The translations under genes and the position numbers were made by a program. From Actinoallomurus bryophytorum (GTDB lineage: Bacteria > Actinomycetota > Actinomycetes > Streptosporangiales > Streptosporangiaceae), in the NCBI RefSeq assembly GCF_006716425.1, contig NZ_VFOZ01000001.1, positions 124,001-188,000 of the forward strand: DNA of 64,000 nt, given 5' to 3'. Below are positions 30,775 through 41,243 of this stretch, in pieces (position 1 is the stretch's first letter; the number at the start of each line of letters is the position of its first letter). Below the pieces are notes generated by a model. The model ran no database searches. It saw only the letters and a program-made list of their open reading frames with translations, and was not told the origin of the DNA.

Positions 30775-30939
30775 TCACCAGTGGGGCGGGCGTTCCTCCA
30801 GAAGCCGGGCGTCCTCGTCCACCTGGCGCCACTCGCCCCATCCGGTGTCGGAGTCGTCCCGCGTCTGATCCGGCAGCACGTCCAGCTCGTCGTCGTCGGA
30901 GAGCTCGACGGGGCGCTCGTCGTCAGGATTGCCGATCAT
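30775..30939 (-). CDS. Small acidic conserved protein downstream of thiE
   Basis: The 54-residue product is rich in Asp and Glu (MIGNPDDERPVELSDDDELD) and contains DDSDTGWGEW and the C-terminal RPPHW. I recall similar DDxDxGWGE...PPHW peptides in many actinomycetes; their role is unknown. An in-frame ATG at 30948 is an alternative start. It follows the thiE stop by about 18 bases on the same strand. Confidence 0.7.
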   Translation of the reverse strand: MIGNPDDERPVELSDDDELDVLPDQTRDDSDTGWGEWRQVDEDARLLEERPPHW

Positions 30940-30957
30940 GGACACCATTGTCGCGCA

Positions 30958-31659
30958 TCAGGGTGTGTCTCCCGGGTGAACCGCGGGTGAAAATCGCTCG
31001 TGGCGCAGTCTCCGCGCGAAACCCGCCGCCGCCTCGCGCGGATCCTCGGCCTCGGTGATCGCGCGTACGACCACGACCCGGCTCGCCCCGGCGGCCAGCA
31101 CCTGGTCGAGGTTGTCCAGGCCGATGCCGCCGATCGCGAACCACGGCCGTGCGACCTTGCGGCCGGCCACGTACGAGAGCAGGCCGAGCCCCGGAGCCGG
31201 ACGGCCGGGCTTGGTCGGCGTCGGCCAGGTCGGACCGGTGGCGAAGTAGTCGACGCCGGGCTCGACCGCGGCGGCGGCCGCCTGCTCCTCCGAATGCGTT
31301 GACCGGCCGATGAGGATGTCCTCACCGACGATCGCGCGTGCCTTCCGTACCGGCAGGTCGTCCTGGCCCAGGTGCAGCACGTCGGCGCGTACGGCATGCG
31401 CGATGTCCGCGCGGTCGTTGACCGCGAGGAGCGCGCCGTACCGGTCGCACACGGCGCGGAAGACGGCGAGGTGCTCCAGCTCCTGGCGGGCCTCCAGGCC
31501 CTTCTGCCGGAGCTGGACGATGTCCACGCCGCCGCCCAGCGCCGCGTCGAGGAAGTCCTCCAGGTCGCCCTGGGCCTCACGCGCGTCGGTGCACAGGTAG
31601 AGACGTGCCCGGCCGAGCTTGGCCCGGAGGGCGACCGCCCGGTCAGTGGGAAGACGCAA
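30958..31659 (-). CDS. thiE: Thiamine-phosphate synthase
   Basis: This enzyme joins the thiazole and pyrimidine phosphates to give thiamine phosphate. The TTG at 31659 ([16 protein letters not shown]) follows GAGAGG by 8 bases, giving 233 residues. [21 protein letters not shown] and HLGQDDLPV are family motifs, and [15 protein letters not shown] is the phosphate-binding region. It lies apart from thiOSG, on the opposite strand, with two genes between, and shows no riboswitch of its own. Confidence 0.95.
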   Translation of the reverse strand: MRLPTDRAVALRAKLGRARLYLCTDAREAQGDLEDFLDAALGGGVDIVQLRQKGLEARQELEHLAVFRAVCDRYGALLAVNDRADIAHAVRADVLHLGQDDLPVRKARAIVGEDILIGRSTHSEEQAAAAAVEPGVDYFATGPTWPTPTKPGRPAPGLGLLSYVAGRKVARPWFAIGGIGLDNLDQVLAAGASRVVVVRAITEAEDPREAAAGFARRLRHERFSPAVHPGDTP

Positions 31660-31698
31660 GCCGGAATCCTCTCCCCTGCCGGGCGGGACCGCCCGACC

Positions 31699-32076
31699 TC
31701 AAAGGGCGAGCGCCTGCGCGCGCCTGTTGATCTCCTTGACCCGGTGCTCGGCGAGAGCCTGCACCGGCGTCCCGGGCAGCGAGTCATCGGCGGTGAAGAG
31801 CCACCTCAGCGCCTCGGCCCGGCCGAAGCCGGCGTCCGCGAGCACGGTCAGCGTGCCCTGCAGGCCCTTCAGGGGCTGGCCCTCCTGGACGAACGCGGCG
31901 GGAACACTCAGCCCGCCCTCGCGCTGGACACCCAGCAGCTTGTGGTCCCGGAGGAGTTGCTTGACGCGCTTGAGATCCAAGCCGAGGCTCTCGGCCGTCT
32001 CAGGCAGGGTGAGCCACTCGCCCACCAGTGCGTCGGTCTGTCGGTCGATCTCGATTTCGGCAACGGTGTGCGTCAC
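31699..32076 (-). CDS. Rv2175c-family DNA-binding protein
   Basis: This 125-residue winged-helix protein belongs to the family of Mycobacterium tuberculosis Rv2175c, a DNA-binding substrate of the kinase PknL. Helix-turn-helix part: LTLPETAESLGLDLKRVKQL, then LLGVQREGGLSVPAAFV, and the C-terminal EALRWLFTADDSLPG. The GTG at 32076 is the chosen start; the frame extends upstream without support. A PASTA kinase gene lies 3.6 kb away, as a stretched version of the Rv2175c-pknL pair. Confidence 0.9.
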   Translation of the reverse strand: MTHTVAEIEIDRQTDALVGEWLTLPETAESLGLDLKRVKQLLRDHKLLGVQREGGLSVPAAFVQEGQPLKGLQGTLTVLADAGFGRAEALRWLFTADDSLPGTPVQALAEHRVKEINRRAQALAL

Positions 32077-32143
32077 GCATGCCTGCTTACCATCTTGTGC
32101 CCCATCTGAAACCTCATTTGTGGTCTCGACTCTGCCGGGTCGG

Positions 32144-33319
32144 TTAAGAGCCCGCGCGTACGGCCGCCTTGACGGCGACGGCCGGATCGGCGATCCGCGC
32201 GCCGTCGACGAAGGCGCCGGACGCGATGGCCCGCCGCCCTTGCAGCAGGTCACGCGGTCGATTGACGGTCAGGATACCGACCAGGCGGTCCCCGGCGAGC
32301 CAGCACACCGCCCATCCCCCGGACTCGGGATCGCCACGCCAGACCATCGCGTCGGCGATCGGGTGGTGGCCTGCGTACTGGACCATCCGCCCGAACTGCT
32401 CGGACCAGAAGTACGGCACGGCGTCGTAGGCACGTTCGCCGCCGAGGAGGTTGGCCGCGGCGACGTCGGGGGCGTTCAGGGCGGTGTCCCAGTGTTCGAC
32501 GCGCAGCCGCCGGCCGAACCGCGGTGACCACCACGCCGCGCAGTCACCGACCGCGTACACGCCGGGCCGTGTCGTACGCAGCCGCTCGTCGGCGACGACG
32601 CCGTTCTCCAGCGCGAGCCCGGACCCCTCCAGCCAGGCGGTCTCGGGCCGTACGCCGACGGCGGTCAGCACCACGTCGGCCTCGATCGAGCCTCCGCCGG
32701 CGAGCTCGAGGCCGCCGGGCCGGACCGAGGCGACCTTGAGGCCGTGGCGCAGCTCGACCCCCGCCTCGGCGTACCAGGCGGCGGTCCGCGAGCCGACCTC
32801 GGCGCCGATGGCGCCGGCGAGCGGCGCGTCGGCCGCCTCGACCACGGTCACCCGGCACCCGGCCGCGGTGGCCGCCGTCGCCACCTCGGCGCCGATCCAG
32901 CCCGCGCCGATGATGACCAGCCGGGCGCCCGTGCGCAGGCCGGCGCGGAGCGTACGGGCGTCGTCGATGGAGCGCAGGACGTGCTGGGGCCCGTCGCCCG
33001 GGAGGCGTATCGGGCTCGCGCCGGTCGCGATGACCAGTCCGTCGAACCCGAGCGGCCCCTCTGTCGTCTCCAGGTCCTCGCCCAGCCCGGTCGCGCTGCG
33101 GCCGAGCAGCAGCTCGCAGCCCAGTGCCTCCCAGTCGGCGGCGACCGTCGTGTCCCCCGTCTCACCCCTGAGCACGGCCTTGGACAGCGGCGGGCGGTCA
33201 TAGGGCGGGTACGGCTCGCCCGCGACGAGCGTGAGGCCGCCCGTGTGACCTTGGGCGCGAAGCGCCTCGGCGGTCCGCAGCCCGGCCAGGCCGCCCCCTA
33301 CGATGATCACGCGCTCCAT
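32144..33319 (-). CDS. FAD-dependent NAD(P)H oxidoreductase (ferredoxin-reductase type)
   Basis: The 391-residue flavoprotein has an N-terminal FAD Rossmann motif (RVIIVGGGLAGLRTAEAL), a second NAD(P)-binding motif (VIIGAGWIGAEVATAATAAG) and the C-terminal FAD block GVYAVGDCAAW. The organisation is that of rhodocoxin/putidaredoxin reductase-like proteins, which pass electrons to ferredoxins for P450s or dioxygenases. The ATG at 33319 is used. It is divergent from the TPP riboswitch and thiO. Confidence 0.9.
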   Translation of the reverse strand: MERVIIVGGGLAGLRTAEALRAQGHTGGLTLVAGEPYPPYDRPPLSKAVLRGETGDTTVAADWEALGCELLLGRSATGLGEDLETTEGPLGFDGLVIATGASPIRLPGDGPQHVLRSIDDARTLRAGLRTGARLVIIGAGWIGAEVATAATAAGCRVTVVEAADAPLAGAIGAEVGSRTAAWYAEAGVELRHGLKVASVRPGGLELAGGGSIEADVVLTAVGVRPETAWLEGSGLALENGVVADERLRTTRPGVYAVGDCAAWWSPRFGRRLRVEHWDTALNAPDVAAANLLGGERAYDAVPYFWSEQFGRMVQYAGHHPIADAMVWRGDPESGGWAVCWLAGDRLVGILTVNRPRDLLQGRRAIASGAFVDGARIADPAVAVKAAVRAGS

Positions 33320-33367
33320 GCACGCGACCTTAGGCGACACGCGAGGACGTAGGCTAGGAGACCGAAG

Positions 33368-33480
33368 CGCGGGAGTCCGGCATACCGGGCTGAGAGGGCG
33401 GCAGATGGGCCGCCGACCGCAAGAGCCCGGCATATCGCCGGGCTCTGGACCTGATCCGGATCATGCCGGCGAAGGGAGCG
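33368..33480 (+). promoter_or_regulatory. TPP riboswitch (THI box)
   Basis: The conserved elements appear in order: GGGAGTCC, CTGAGAGGG, and ACCTGATCCGGATCATGCCGGCGAAGGGA. The terminal GAAGGGAG also serves as the thiO Shine-Dalgarno sequence, 7 bases before the GTG, so ligand binding should block translation initiation. No terminator is seen. Confidence 0.97.
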
Positions 33481-33485
33481 CCAGA

Positions 33486-34598
33486 GTGGACGACGTGGTC
33501 ATCGTCGGTGGCGGTGTGATCGGGCTCGCGACGGCCTGGCGGTCACTCGGACGCGGTCTTCGCGTCACGGTCGCCGATCCCGAGCCCGCGACCAAGGCCT
33601 CCCACGTCGCCGCCGGGATGCTCACGCCGGTCAGCGAGCTCTCCTACGGCGAGGAGGCGCTGCTCCATCTGGGCCTCGCCTCACGGGACCGGTACTCCTC
33701 GTTCGTGGCGGAGCTGGAAGAGGTCTCCGGGCAGCGGACCGGCTACCGCGACGACGGCACTCTGAAGGTCGCCCTCGACGCCGACGACCTCGCCGTGGTC
33801 GACAAGCTGCGCAGATTCCAAGAATCACTCGGGATCCCCGCCGAGGCCCTCACCGGCCGTGAGTGCCGGCGGCTGGAGCCGATGCTCGCCCCGTCCGTAC
33901 GCGGCGGGCTGCTCGCGCCCGCCGACGGCTCCATCGACCCGCGGCGCCTGACGGCCGCGCTGCTGACGGCCGTCGAGCGGCTGGGCGGCACCCTCGTACG
34001 CGAGCGCGTCACGGAGGTGCTGACCGGGGACGGGCGCGCCACCGGCGTACGTCTCGAGAACGGCGGGGAGATCCACGCCGACCAGGTCGTCCTCGCCGCG
34101 GGGCCCTGGACCCAGGACGTCAAGGGCGTACCCCCGGGGCTGCTGCCGCCCGTACGCCCGGTCAAGGGCCAGGTCGTACGGCTGCGGAGCGCCACACCGA
34201 TCCTGGGCCGGTCCATCCGCGGTCTCGTACGCGGCTCGTCGGTGTACCTCGTCCCCCGTACCGACGGGGAGCTCGTCCTCGGTGCCACGCAGGAGGAGAT
34301 GGGCTTCGACACGACGGTCACGGCGGGCGGCCTGTGGGAGCTGCTGCGCGACGCCCGCGAGCTGGTGCCGGGCATCACCGAGCTGGAGTTCACCGAGGTC
34401 ACTGCCGGGCTGCGGCCCGGATCCCCGGACAACGCGCCGATCATGGGCGCGACGGCGATGCCGGGGCTGCTGCTCGCCACCGGGCACTTCCGCAACGGCG
34501 TGCTCTACACCCCGGTGACCGGCGACGCCATGGCCGAGCTGCTGGCGACCGGCGAGATGCCCGAGGTGGCTCGGCCGTTCTCACCCGGCCGGTTCTGA
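33486..34598 (+). CDS. thiO: Glycine oxidase ThiO
   Basis: This FAD enzyme oxidises glycine to iminoacetate for thiazole synthesis. The GTG at 33486 (VDDVVIVGGGVIGLATAW) gives 370 residues. The N-terminal FAD motif is GGGVIGL, with the family's HVAAGMLTPVSE loop and a C-terminal ATGHFRNGVLYTPVTGDAM. It is directly under the TPP riboswitch and is followed by thiS and thiG within 10 and 2 bases respectively. Confidence 0.96.
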   Translation: MDDVVIVGGGVIGLATAWRSLGRGLRVTVADPEPATKASHVAAGMLTPVSELSYGEEALLHLGLASRDRYSSFVAELEEVSGQRTGYRDDGTLKVALDADDLAVVDKLRRFQESLGIPAEALTGRECRRLEPMLAPSVRGGLLAPADGSIDPRRLTAALLTAVERLGGTLVRERVTEVLTGDGRATGVRLENGGEIHADQVVLAAGPWTQDVKGVPPGLLPPVRPVKGQVVRLRSATPILGRSIRGLVRGSSVYLVPRTDGELVLGATQEEMGFDTTVTAGGLWELLRDARELVPGITELEFTEVTAGLRPGSPDNAPIMGATAMPGLLLATGHFRNGVLYTPVTGDAMAELLATGEMPEVARPFSPGRF

Positions 34599-34607
34599 GA
34601 GGAGAGT

Positions 34608-35587
<980 letters not shown>

Positions 35588-35667
35588 TCTCGATCAGATC
35601 AAGGATCCATGCTTTCCCGTGGGCTGGCGGGGGCTTGGAGGTTTGAACCCGAATACACTCCCTCCTG

Positions 35668-37638
35668 ATGGATACGACGGTTGCGGACCCACTAGTCGGG
35701 CAGGTGCTCGACGGGCGCTACCGCGTCCAAGCGCGGATCGCCCAGGGCGGCATGGCCACGGTCTATGTCGGCCATGACACGAAGCTTGAGCGCACGGTGG
35801 CGCTCAAGGTCATGCACGCGAACCTCGTGGGAGACGCGGAGTTCGTCCGACGCTTCATCGCCGAGGCCAAGCACGCCGCGGCCCTGTCGCACCCCAGCGT
35901 GGTCGCGGTCTATGACCAGGGCACCGACAAGGGCTACGTGTTCCTCGCGATGGAGTACGTCCCCGGACGCACGCTGCGCGCCCTGCTGACCGAACGCGGC
36001 CGGCTCGGGCCACGTCAGGCGCTGGAGATCATGCAGCCGGTGCTCGCGGCGCTCGCGGCCGCGCACCGCGCCGGGATGGTCCACCGCGACGTGAAGCCCG
36101 AAAACGTGCTCCTCAACGCCGACGGGCGCATCAAGGTGGCCGACTTCGGCCTCGCACGTACGGAGTCGGCGAGCAAGCAGACCAAGACGGGCATGCTCAT
36201 CGGCACCGTCGGCTACCTCGCTCCCGAACAGGTCCTCTCGGGCGACGCGGACAGCCGCAGCGACGTGTACTCCGCGGGCATCATGCTGTTCGAGCTGCTG
36301 ACCGGACGCCAGCCCCACCAGGGCGGCACGCCGCTGTCCGTCGCGTACAAGCACGTGAACGAGGTCGTGCCGCTGCCCTCCAGCGTGATCCCGGGGCTGC
36401 CGCCCCAGATCGACGCGCTCGTGGCCAGCGCGACCAACCGCGACCCCGCCCGCCGTCCCTCCGACGCGGTGCACTTCCACACGGCCGCCGGCGAGGTCTA
36501 CCGGACCCTGCCGCGCGACATCGACGAGACGCTCGCGGACGTCACGCCGGTCACGGCCACCAACCCGACCACCCCCGCGCTGGCGGCCGCGTCCACGCCC
36601 GACAGCGCGACGCACACGTTCAACGCGGGCTCCGGGACCCAGATGCTGGGCCCGCACACGATGGCGATCGGGCACGGCGACCACCCTTCGCCGCCACCGC
36701 CTCCCGCGGGCCTGAAGGACCGCCTGCTGAGACCGCCGGGCCTGTACGGGGTGATCGCGGCCGCGGTCGTGGTCATCCTCCTGCTCGGCGGGCTGGTCTA
36801 CACCGTGACGGTCGGCAACACCGAGCACGTGCCCAAGCTCGTCGGCCTGTCCGAGGAGGACGCGCGGGTCCAGGCCGCCAAGGTCGGGCTCAAGGTCAAA
36901 CGCGGCGACTCGCGGTACGACGACAACGTCCCGAAGGACAAGGTCGCCGAAGTACAGCCCAAGGTCGGCACGGAGGTCAAGAAAGGCTCCCTGCTCACGC
37001 TGGTGTTCTCCAAGGGCAAGAAGCCCGTAGACGTACCCGACGTGCACGGCATCCCGCTCGACCAGGCCAAGCAGCGGCTGAAGAGCGCCGGCCTGCAGGC
37101 CGGCGACGAGGTGCAGCAGGAAAGCACCACGGTCCCGCGCGGCTACGTGATCAAGACCAAGCCCGCCGCCGGGCAGACCCAGAGCCCGGACGAACCGGTC
37201 ACGCTGGTCGTGAGCAGCGGCATCAAGATGCCGAACCTCGTCAACATGCGCCGCGACCAGGCCAACGCCGCCCTGACCAAGCTGGGCCTGAACGTCCAGT
37301 GGCAGGAGCAGGACCCGGCCCCGAACCAGCCCGAGAACACCGTGATCGCGCAGAACCCGCCGCCGGGTCAGCAGGTCAACAGCGGCTCCCCGGTCCAGCT
37401 GACGGTCACCAAGGGCCAGTGCCAGTGGTGGAACCCGTTCTGCAAGGACAACGACGGCGGACAGGGCGCGGTCCCGCAGGTCGTCGGCCAGCCGATCCCG
37501 CAGGCCAGGCAGCTGCTGCGGCAGAACGGCTTCCAGGTGAACGTGAGCGGCGGCCACGGCCGCGACATCGTCACCGGCCAGAACCCCCCGCCCGGCACCC
37601 CGCAGCCGCACGGCGCCACGATCACGATCTGGCACTAG
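35668..37638 (+). CDS. pknL: Ser/Thr protein kinase with four PASTA repeats
   Basis: This membrane kinase senses peptidoglycan fragments or lipid II through PASTA repeats and phosphorylates cytoplasmic targets. The 656 residues comprise a kinase domain (1-275: AQGGMATVY loop, catalytic Lys in ALKVM, HRDVKPENVLL, DFG, APE), a linker, one membrane segment (GVIAAAVVVILLLGGLVYTV, about 370-390) and four extracellular PASTA repeats from EHVPKLVGL to the end. The name follows gene neighbourhood (Rv2175c-like gene nearby). TACACT lies 8 bases before the ATG, so the mRNA is probably leaderless. Confidence 0.93.
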   Translation: MDTTVADPLVGQVLDGRYRVQARIAQGGMATVYVGHDTKLERTVALKVMHANLVGDAEFVRRFIAEAKHAAALSHPSVVAVYDQGTDKGYVFLAMEYVPGRTLRALLTERGRLGPRQALEIMQPVLAALAAAHRAGMVHRDVKPENVLLNADGRIKVADFGLARTESASKQTKTGMLIGTVGYLAPEQVLSGDADSRSDVYSAGIMLFELLTGRQPHQGGTPLSVAYKHVNEVVPLPSSVIPGLPPQIDALVASATNRDPARRPSDAVHFHTAAGEVYRTLPRDIDETLADVTPVTATNPTTPALAAASTPDSATHTFNAGSGTQMLGPHTMAIGHGDHPSPPPPPAGLKDRLLRPPGLYGVIAAAVVVILLLGGLVYTVTVGNTEHVPKLVGLSEEDARVQAAKVGLKVKRGDSRYDDNVPKDKVAEVQPKVGTEVKKGSLLTLVFSKGKKPVDVPDVHGIPLDQAKQRLKSAGLQAGDEVQQESTTVPRGYVIKTKPAAGQTQSPDEPVTLVVSSGIKMPNLVNMRRDQANAALTKLGLNVQWQEQDPAPNQPENTVIAQNPPPGQQVNSGSPVQLTVTKGQCQWWNPFCKDNDGGQGAVPQVVGQPIPQARQLLRQNGFQVNVSGGHGRDIVTGQNPPPGTPQPHGATITIWH

Positions 37639-37751
37639 CTGTACTGACCACGGAGGTTGGTGACGGCGACACGGGGCCGATGATCTTGTGCTGGGTGAGG
37701 GCCTTCTGGCTCGGTGTGGATTGCGACATCTACACCGACCAGGAAGCCCCT

Positions 37752-37918
37752 CATGCCGCACGCCGCACCGTAACGCACCCTTGAGCGAGACCGGGCGTCT
37801 ACGCCTGGCCCGTTGTGTCGTCGAAGACGGCTGGCCGCTACGACGGGCCGCCGAACGCTTCCAGGTCTCGGTCACCACCGCCCAGCGAGGGGCCAGCCGC
37901 TACCGCGCCTCGGGGTAG
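37752..37918 (+). pseudogene. IS481-type transposase N-terminal relic
   Basis: The start ATGCCGCACGCC at 37752 and the frame-shifted continuation HRNAPLSETGRLRLARCVVE, DGWPLRRAAERFQVSVTTAQ match the helix-turn-helix head of IS481-family transposases. The frame closes after about 50 residues and no DDE catalytic domain follows. It comes just downstream of the kinase gene. Confidence 0.75.
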
Positions 37919-37956
37919 GCCTGGGTGGTCTTGTACTTCGCCGGTAGGTCAGTGGG

Positions 37957-38560
37957 TCAAAGTCCGTTTGGCCGGCCGCCTTGTGAGCCACGGCGCAGTC
38001 GGCCGGCCTGCTGGTCACGGGGTTCGGGGATGGCCGCGGCGATACGGCGACGACGTAGGTGGGTGCGGATCACGCGGGGGCTGTAGCCCTTGCCTGCGAG
38101 CACGCGGATCGGCCGCCTCCATGCCCGTCCCGGCCGCTGCCGCGTGGATGCAGGTCCCGGCCATGACCTTTTCGGACATGGTGTAGTCGTTGCCATTGCC
38201 GCCGGTCAGCACGGCCGACAGGGGCCGACCATGACCCTCACACGCCAGATGGATCTTTGTTGTGGTCCCGCCCTGGGACCGGCCGAGAGCGTGATCGACT
38301 GGTTCGGCCTGCCCGGCCGGCGGTTCCGCCCCCTGTGCGGGAGGCCGCCTGGCGCCGGGCCCCGGCGAGCGCGTGATGTCCAGCGCGGCAACCGGCCGCA
38401 GGGCTCGGCGTGCTGATGAGCCCGCGCGATGGACGAATCCACCGGCACCTTCCTGGCCTCTGCCTGCCTGGCCCCCGCCCGGCAGCGCGCCGGCGCGTCT
38501 CCGGGCGTCACTGTCCGGCGCAGCCGTTGCCGACCGCTCAACCTGGGTGCGGCCCGGCCC
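37957..38560 (-). pseudogene. IS5-type transposase relic, frameshifted
   Basis: Pieces of one IS5-family transposase lie in different minus-strand frames: VPVDSSIARAHQHAEP (first catalytic Asp region), ALGRSQGGTTTKIHLACEGH with GRPLSAVLTGGNGNDYT, and VLAGKGYSPRVIRTHLRRRR with AAAIPEPRDQQAGRL. At least two frameshifts separate them and no full-length frame exists. Terminal inverted repeats were not identified. Confidence 0.8.
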
Positions 38561-39143
38561 CAGGTGATGGCGGTACGGCCGCCGTACCGAAGCGCGGCCG
38601 AGCCGATCCTGCCCCAGGTACGGATTCGGTACCCCGGCGACCGTCTTCAGGACTCCGGCTCCCCAGAGACCTCTGCCACCTGGGCAGCGTCTGGGGCCTC
38701 CTCGCCACGCCCGCAGCCCGGTCTGGTGGTCGTGGTGGAGATCCTGGTCGGCCGGACGGTGACAAGGCCGGACGGGCGTGCGGACGGTGCTCTGGACCTG
38801 CGTCGGCGGGTGCTGTGCGGAATCCGCGGTCCGGGCTGAGGCCCTCGCGTCCGGGCGCATGGCAGCCCGGGTGCCGATCGCGGCGCGGATTGTGTGGGAG
38901 ATCGGCGCGGCCCGGATGCCGTCGTGGCCGCTGCGGAGCAGGGGCGCCGCCCGGATGCCGTCGTGACGCTGTGGAGCAGCGGCACGGCCCAGATGCCGTC
39001 GTGACCCCTGTGGAGCTGGGACGCGGCCCCGCGTGCCATGCCTGCCCCCCGTCGGACACGGGCGCACCGTCCTGATCCCGGCGCGCCGGCGGCCGTCTCG
39101 TCTTCTCCACCTGGCACGGTGGGTCATTGACCCGGTGTACGAC
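38561..39143. other. Gene-free region with short repeats
   Basis: No gene is supportable. From about 38905 to 39030 the phrase CCGGATGCCGTCGTG with GGAGCAG/GGAGCTG recurs three times about 30-40 bases apart. The remainder shows nothing distinctive. Confidence 0.55.
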
Positions 39144-40007
39144 TCAGGTGTCGCGCAGCGCCTTGAGGGTCTCGATGTCGGCGCGGTGCGGGTCGGCGCT
39201 GCGGCCGGGCGTCTCGATCACCAACGGCACACCGCGGCTGACCGGGTGCCGGAACAGTTCGGCGAACGGCTCGGCTCCGATCTGTCCCGCGCCGATGCTC
39301 TCGTGCCGGTCTTTGGCCGAGCCGCAGGCGTCCTTGGAGTCGTTGGCGTGGATGAGCTTGAGCCGCCCCTCGCCGGCGGTGGCGGCCAGCGCCTCCAGGG
39401 TCTTGGCGACGCCGCCGGGTGCCGCGAGGTCATGGCCCGCCGCGAACGTGTGGCAGGTGTCGAGACACACCCCGGCCCGTGGGTGCCGGTCGAGGTTGTC
39501 CAGGTACGGCCCGAGGTCCTGCACGGTCGCGCACAGCATCGCGCCCTGTCCGGCCATCGGCTCCAGCAGGAGGTCCGGACCGTCGGCGGGGATCTCGTCG
39601 AGCAGCGGCAGCAAATGCTCGCGCACCTGCCGCATGGCGTCCTCGCGCGGCTGGGACACGGCCGAGCCGGTGTGCACCACCACACCACGCGCCCCGATCG
39701 CCGCACCGCGCGTCAGCGAGTGCCGGATCATGGCGATGGAGTTCGTGACCGTGTCCGGGTTGGGCGACCCGAGGTTGATCAGGTAGGGCGAGTGAACGAA
39801 CACCGGCATCCCGGTGTCCTCACTGTGCGCCCGCAGCCGCTCGTCCTCGGCAGGCTTCCCGACGGCCATCGCCCACCCGCGCGGGTTGCTGACGAAGACC
39901 TGGATCGCCTCCGCCCCGACCTGCGCCGCATAACGCAGCCCACCGGTGGCGAGCCCCCCGGCGACCGGCACATGCGCCCCGACGGGGCTCTTCAGCTCAA
40001 CACCCAT
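39144..40007 (-). CDS. nfo: Endonuclease IV (AP endonuclease)
   Basis: This zinc-dependent enzyme cleaves abasic sites in base-excision repair. The 287 residues carry the metal-ligand motifs CLDTCHTFAAGHDL and IHANDSKDACGS with DRHESIGAGQIG, plus the N-terminal SPVGAHVPVAGGL. Full length for the family. The gene stands alone on the minus strand between two repeat-rich gaps. Confidence 0.96.
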   Translation of the reverse strand: MGVELKSPVGAHVPVAGGLATGGLRYAAQVGAEAIQVFVSNPRGWAMAVGKPAEDERLRAHSEDTGMPVFVHSPYLINLGSPNPDTVTNSIAMIRHSLTRGAAIGARGVVVHTGSAVSQPREDAMRQVREHLLPLLDEIPADGPDLLLEPMAGQGAMLCATVQDLGPYLDNLDRHPRAGVCLDTCHTFAAGHDLAAPGGVAKTLEALAATAGEGRLKLIHANDSKDACGSAKDRHESIGAGQIGAEPFAELFRHPVSRGVPLVIETPGRSADPHRADIETLKALRDT

Positions 40008-40570
40008 GACCGAGCCAGCCTAGTGCCCACTCGGCCGCCGCCGACGACCGGCCCGAACGACCACCGGCTCAGCGAACGGACGGCACGGTGAAGGTCCTTG
40101 ATGGGCAGAATGCCGGGACCCCAACGACGCCGCGGGCGAACCGTTACGGCCGCCGCATACCCGGCCCCGGGCCTGGGCTCGGGCCCAGGCCCAGGCCCGC
40201 CTGGTGCGTAGCCACTGCACCAGGCGACGTGGGCGAGAACCCCGCCGATCGGTCCCCACCGATCGGTCCCGCCGATCGATCCCCACCGGTCCGTCCCCGC
40301 CGATCGATCCCCACCGGTCCGTCCCCACTGGTGTCCATCACGAACCAGACCGGGACGTGCCCGCCCGCGAGCTGGTCGTGCACTAGTCCCCGCCTGCCCT
40401 GGCGGGCATAGTCCGTTCTGGCGGACATAGGCCGTCCTGGCGCGCATGGACCGTCCTGGGACCGCAAGCGTCGACCATTCATCGACCGCCTCCCACTGAC
40501 CTCCGTGACCGCGCGTCGCCATGAGCGCGCACGGGTGAACGGACGAGGCTGGATAAACGTGTGTCATGCG

Positions 40571-40820
40571 GCACAAGCTCGGATGTCCTACGACGGCCGG
40601 GCCAGGGCGGACACGCGTTACGTCACGACACAAGCTCGCACGTACGACGGCCAGGCGAAGGCGGACAAGTGGCGCTGACCGCGCGGTCGCCTTGTCGATG
40701 GTCGCGGGCCCGGAGGCGGCGCTGGCCGAGGTGAAGCGCCTTGAGGATGAGGGACGGCTGGCCTGCGTCGCGGCACAAGCTCGCACGTACGGCGGCCGGG
40801 CCGCCGCGGACGCTCGAGAT
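40571..40820. repeat. Three copies of a 40-bp element around a gene scrap
   Basis: Copies beginning CACAAGCTCG and continuing TACGACGGCC...GCGGAC occur at about 40571, 40629 and 40774. The copies at 40629 and 40774 flank the sigma-factor scrap. Confidence 0.75.
40677..40764 (+). pseudogene. Scrap of an ECF-type sigma factor (C-terminal helical extension)
   Basis: About 30 codons read DRAVALSMVAGPEAALAEVK and RLEDEGRLA. This matches the N-R-A-V-A-L-x-x-V-x-G-P motif of the helical C-terminal region in SigJ/RpoE-like actinobacterial sigma factors. Repeat sequence replaces the expected continuation (YRYLxAxRADLLRRLG). Confidence 0.6.
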
Positions 40821-40993
40821 CGGTCTGGTCACCCACCCGGGGACCGGCACCGCAGGCCCACCGCTCACGCCGCTCCGGTCCCATGACAGCGGCGGGCCGG
40901 CCATCGAGCGCGCCGCGGTCGACAGGCGATCTTCGTACCCCGCCGATACCGGATCCGGCTCGGCCCCTGCCGGCACGACAGGCCCCGGGCATG

Positions 40994-41047
40994 AAAAAGG
41001 CCTGGGTGCCGCTGAACAACCCCCCGACCGTTCAGCAGCACCCAGGC
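40994..41047 (-). terminator. Rho-independent terminator of the symporter transcript
   Basis: GCCTGGGTGC... pairs with ...GCACCCAGGC in an 18-bp stem with one G-T mismatch and a 12-base loop (41000-41047). On the minus strand it is followed by TTTTT. It lies about 200 bases past the symporter stop. Confidence 0.8.
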
Positions 41048-41243
41048 GCCGCCGCCTGGCCTCCACCCCCCCGAGTCGGAGCCTGGCGGCCGTCCCGAGA
41101 ACGTTGCTGTGCCGAAACACTAGGGTCCCTGTGTCCACTGGCGAAACCCATAAGGCCCTCGCCTCGGTAAACGGTTAGTAGTCAGCGGTATGCGTTCGGT
41201 AATCGAAACGCGAGCGGTCGGTCCGGTGCGACGAACGGCGGCC

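Larger units (their letters stand above)
40008..41243. other. 1.2-kb gene-poor, repeat-rich region
   Basis: No intact gene is supportable. A roughly 28-bp unit (GCCGATCGATCCCCACCGGTC) repeats around 40235-40330. A 40-bp element repeats at 40571-40820 around a sigma-factor scrap, and a terminator hairpin lies at 40994-41047. Confidence 0.6.

Noticed and set aside
39992-40786. A 264-codon minus-strand frame upstream of nfo
   Set aside because: It runs through the 28-bp and 40-bp repeats (peptide WGSIGGTDRWG-like periodicity) and opposes the sigma-factor scrap.
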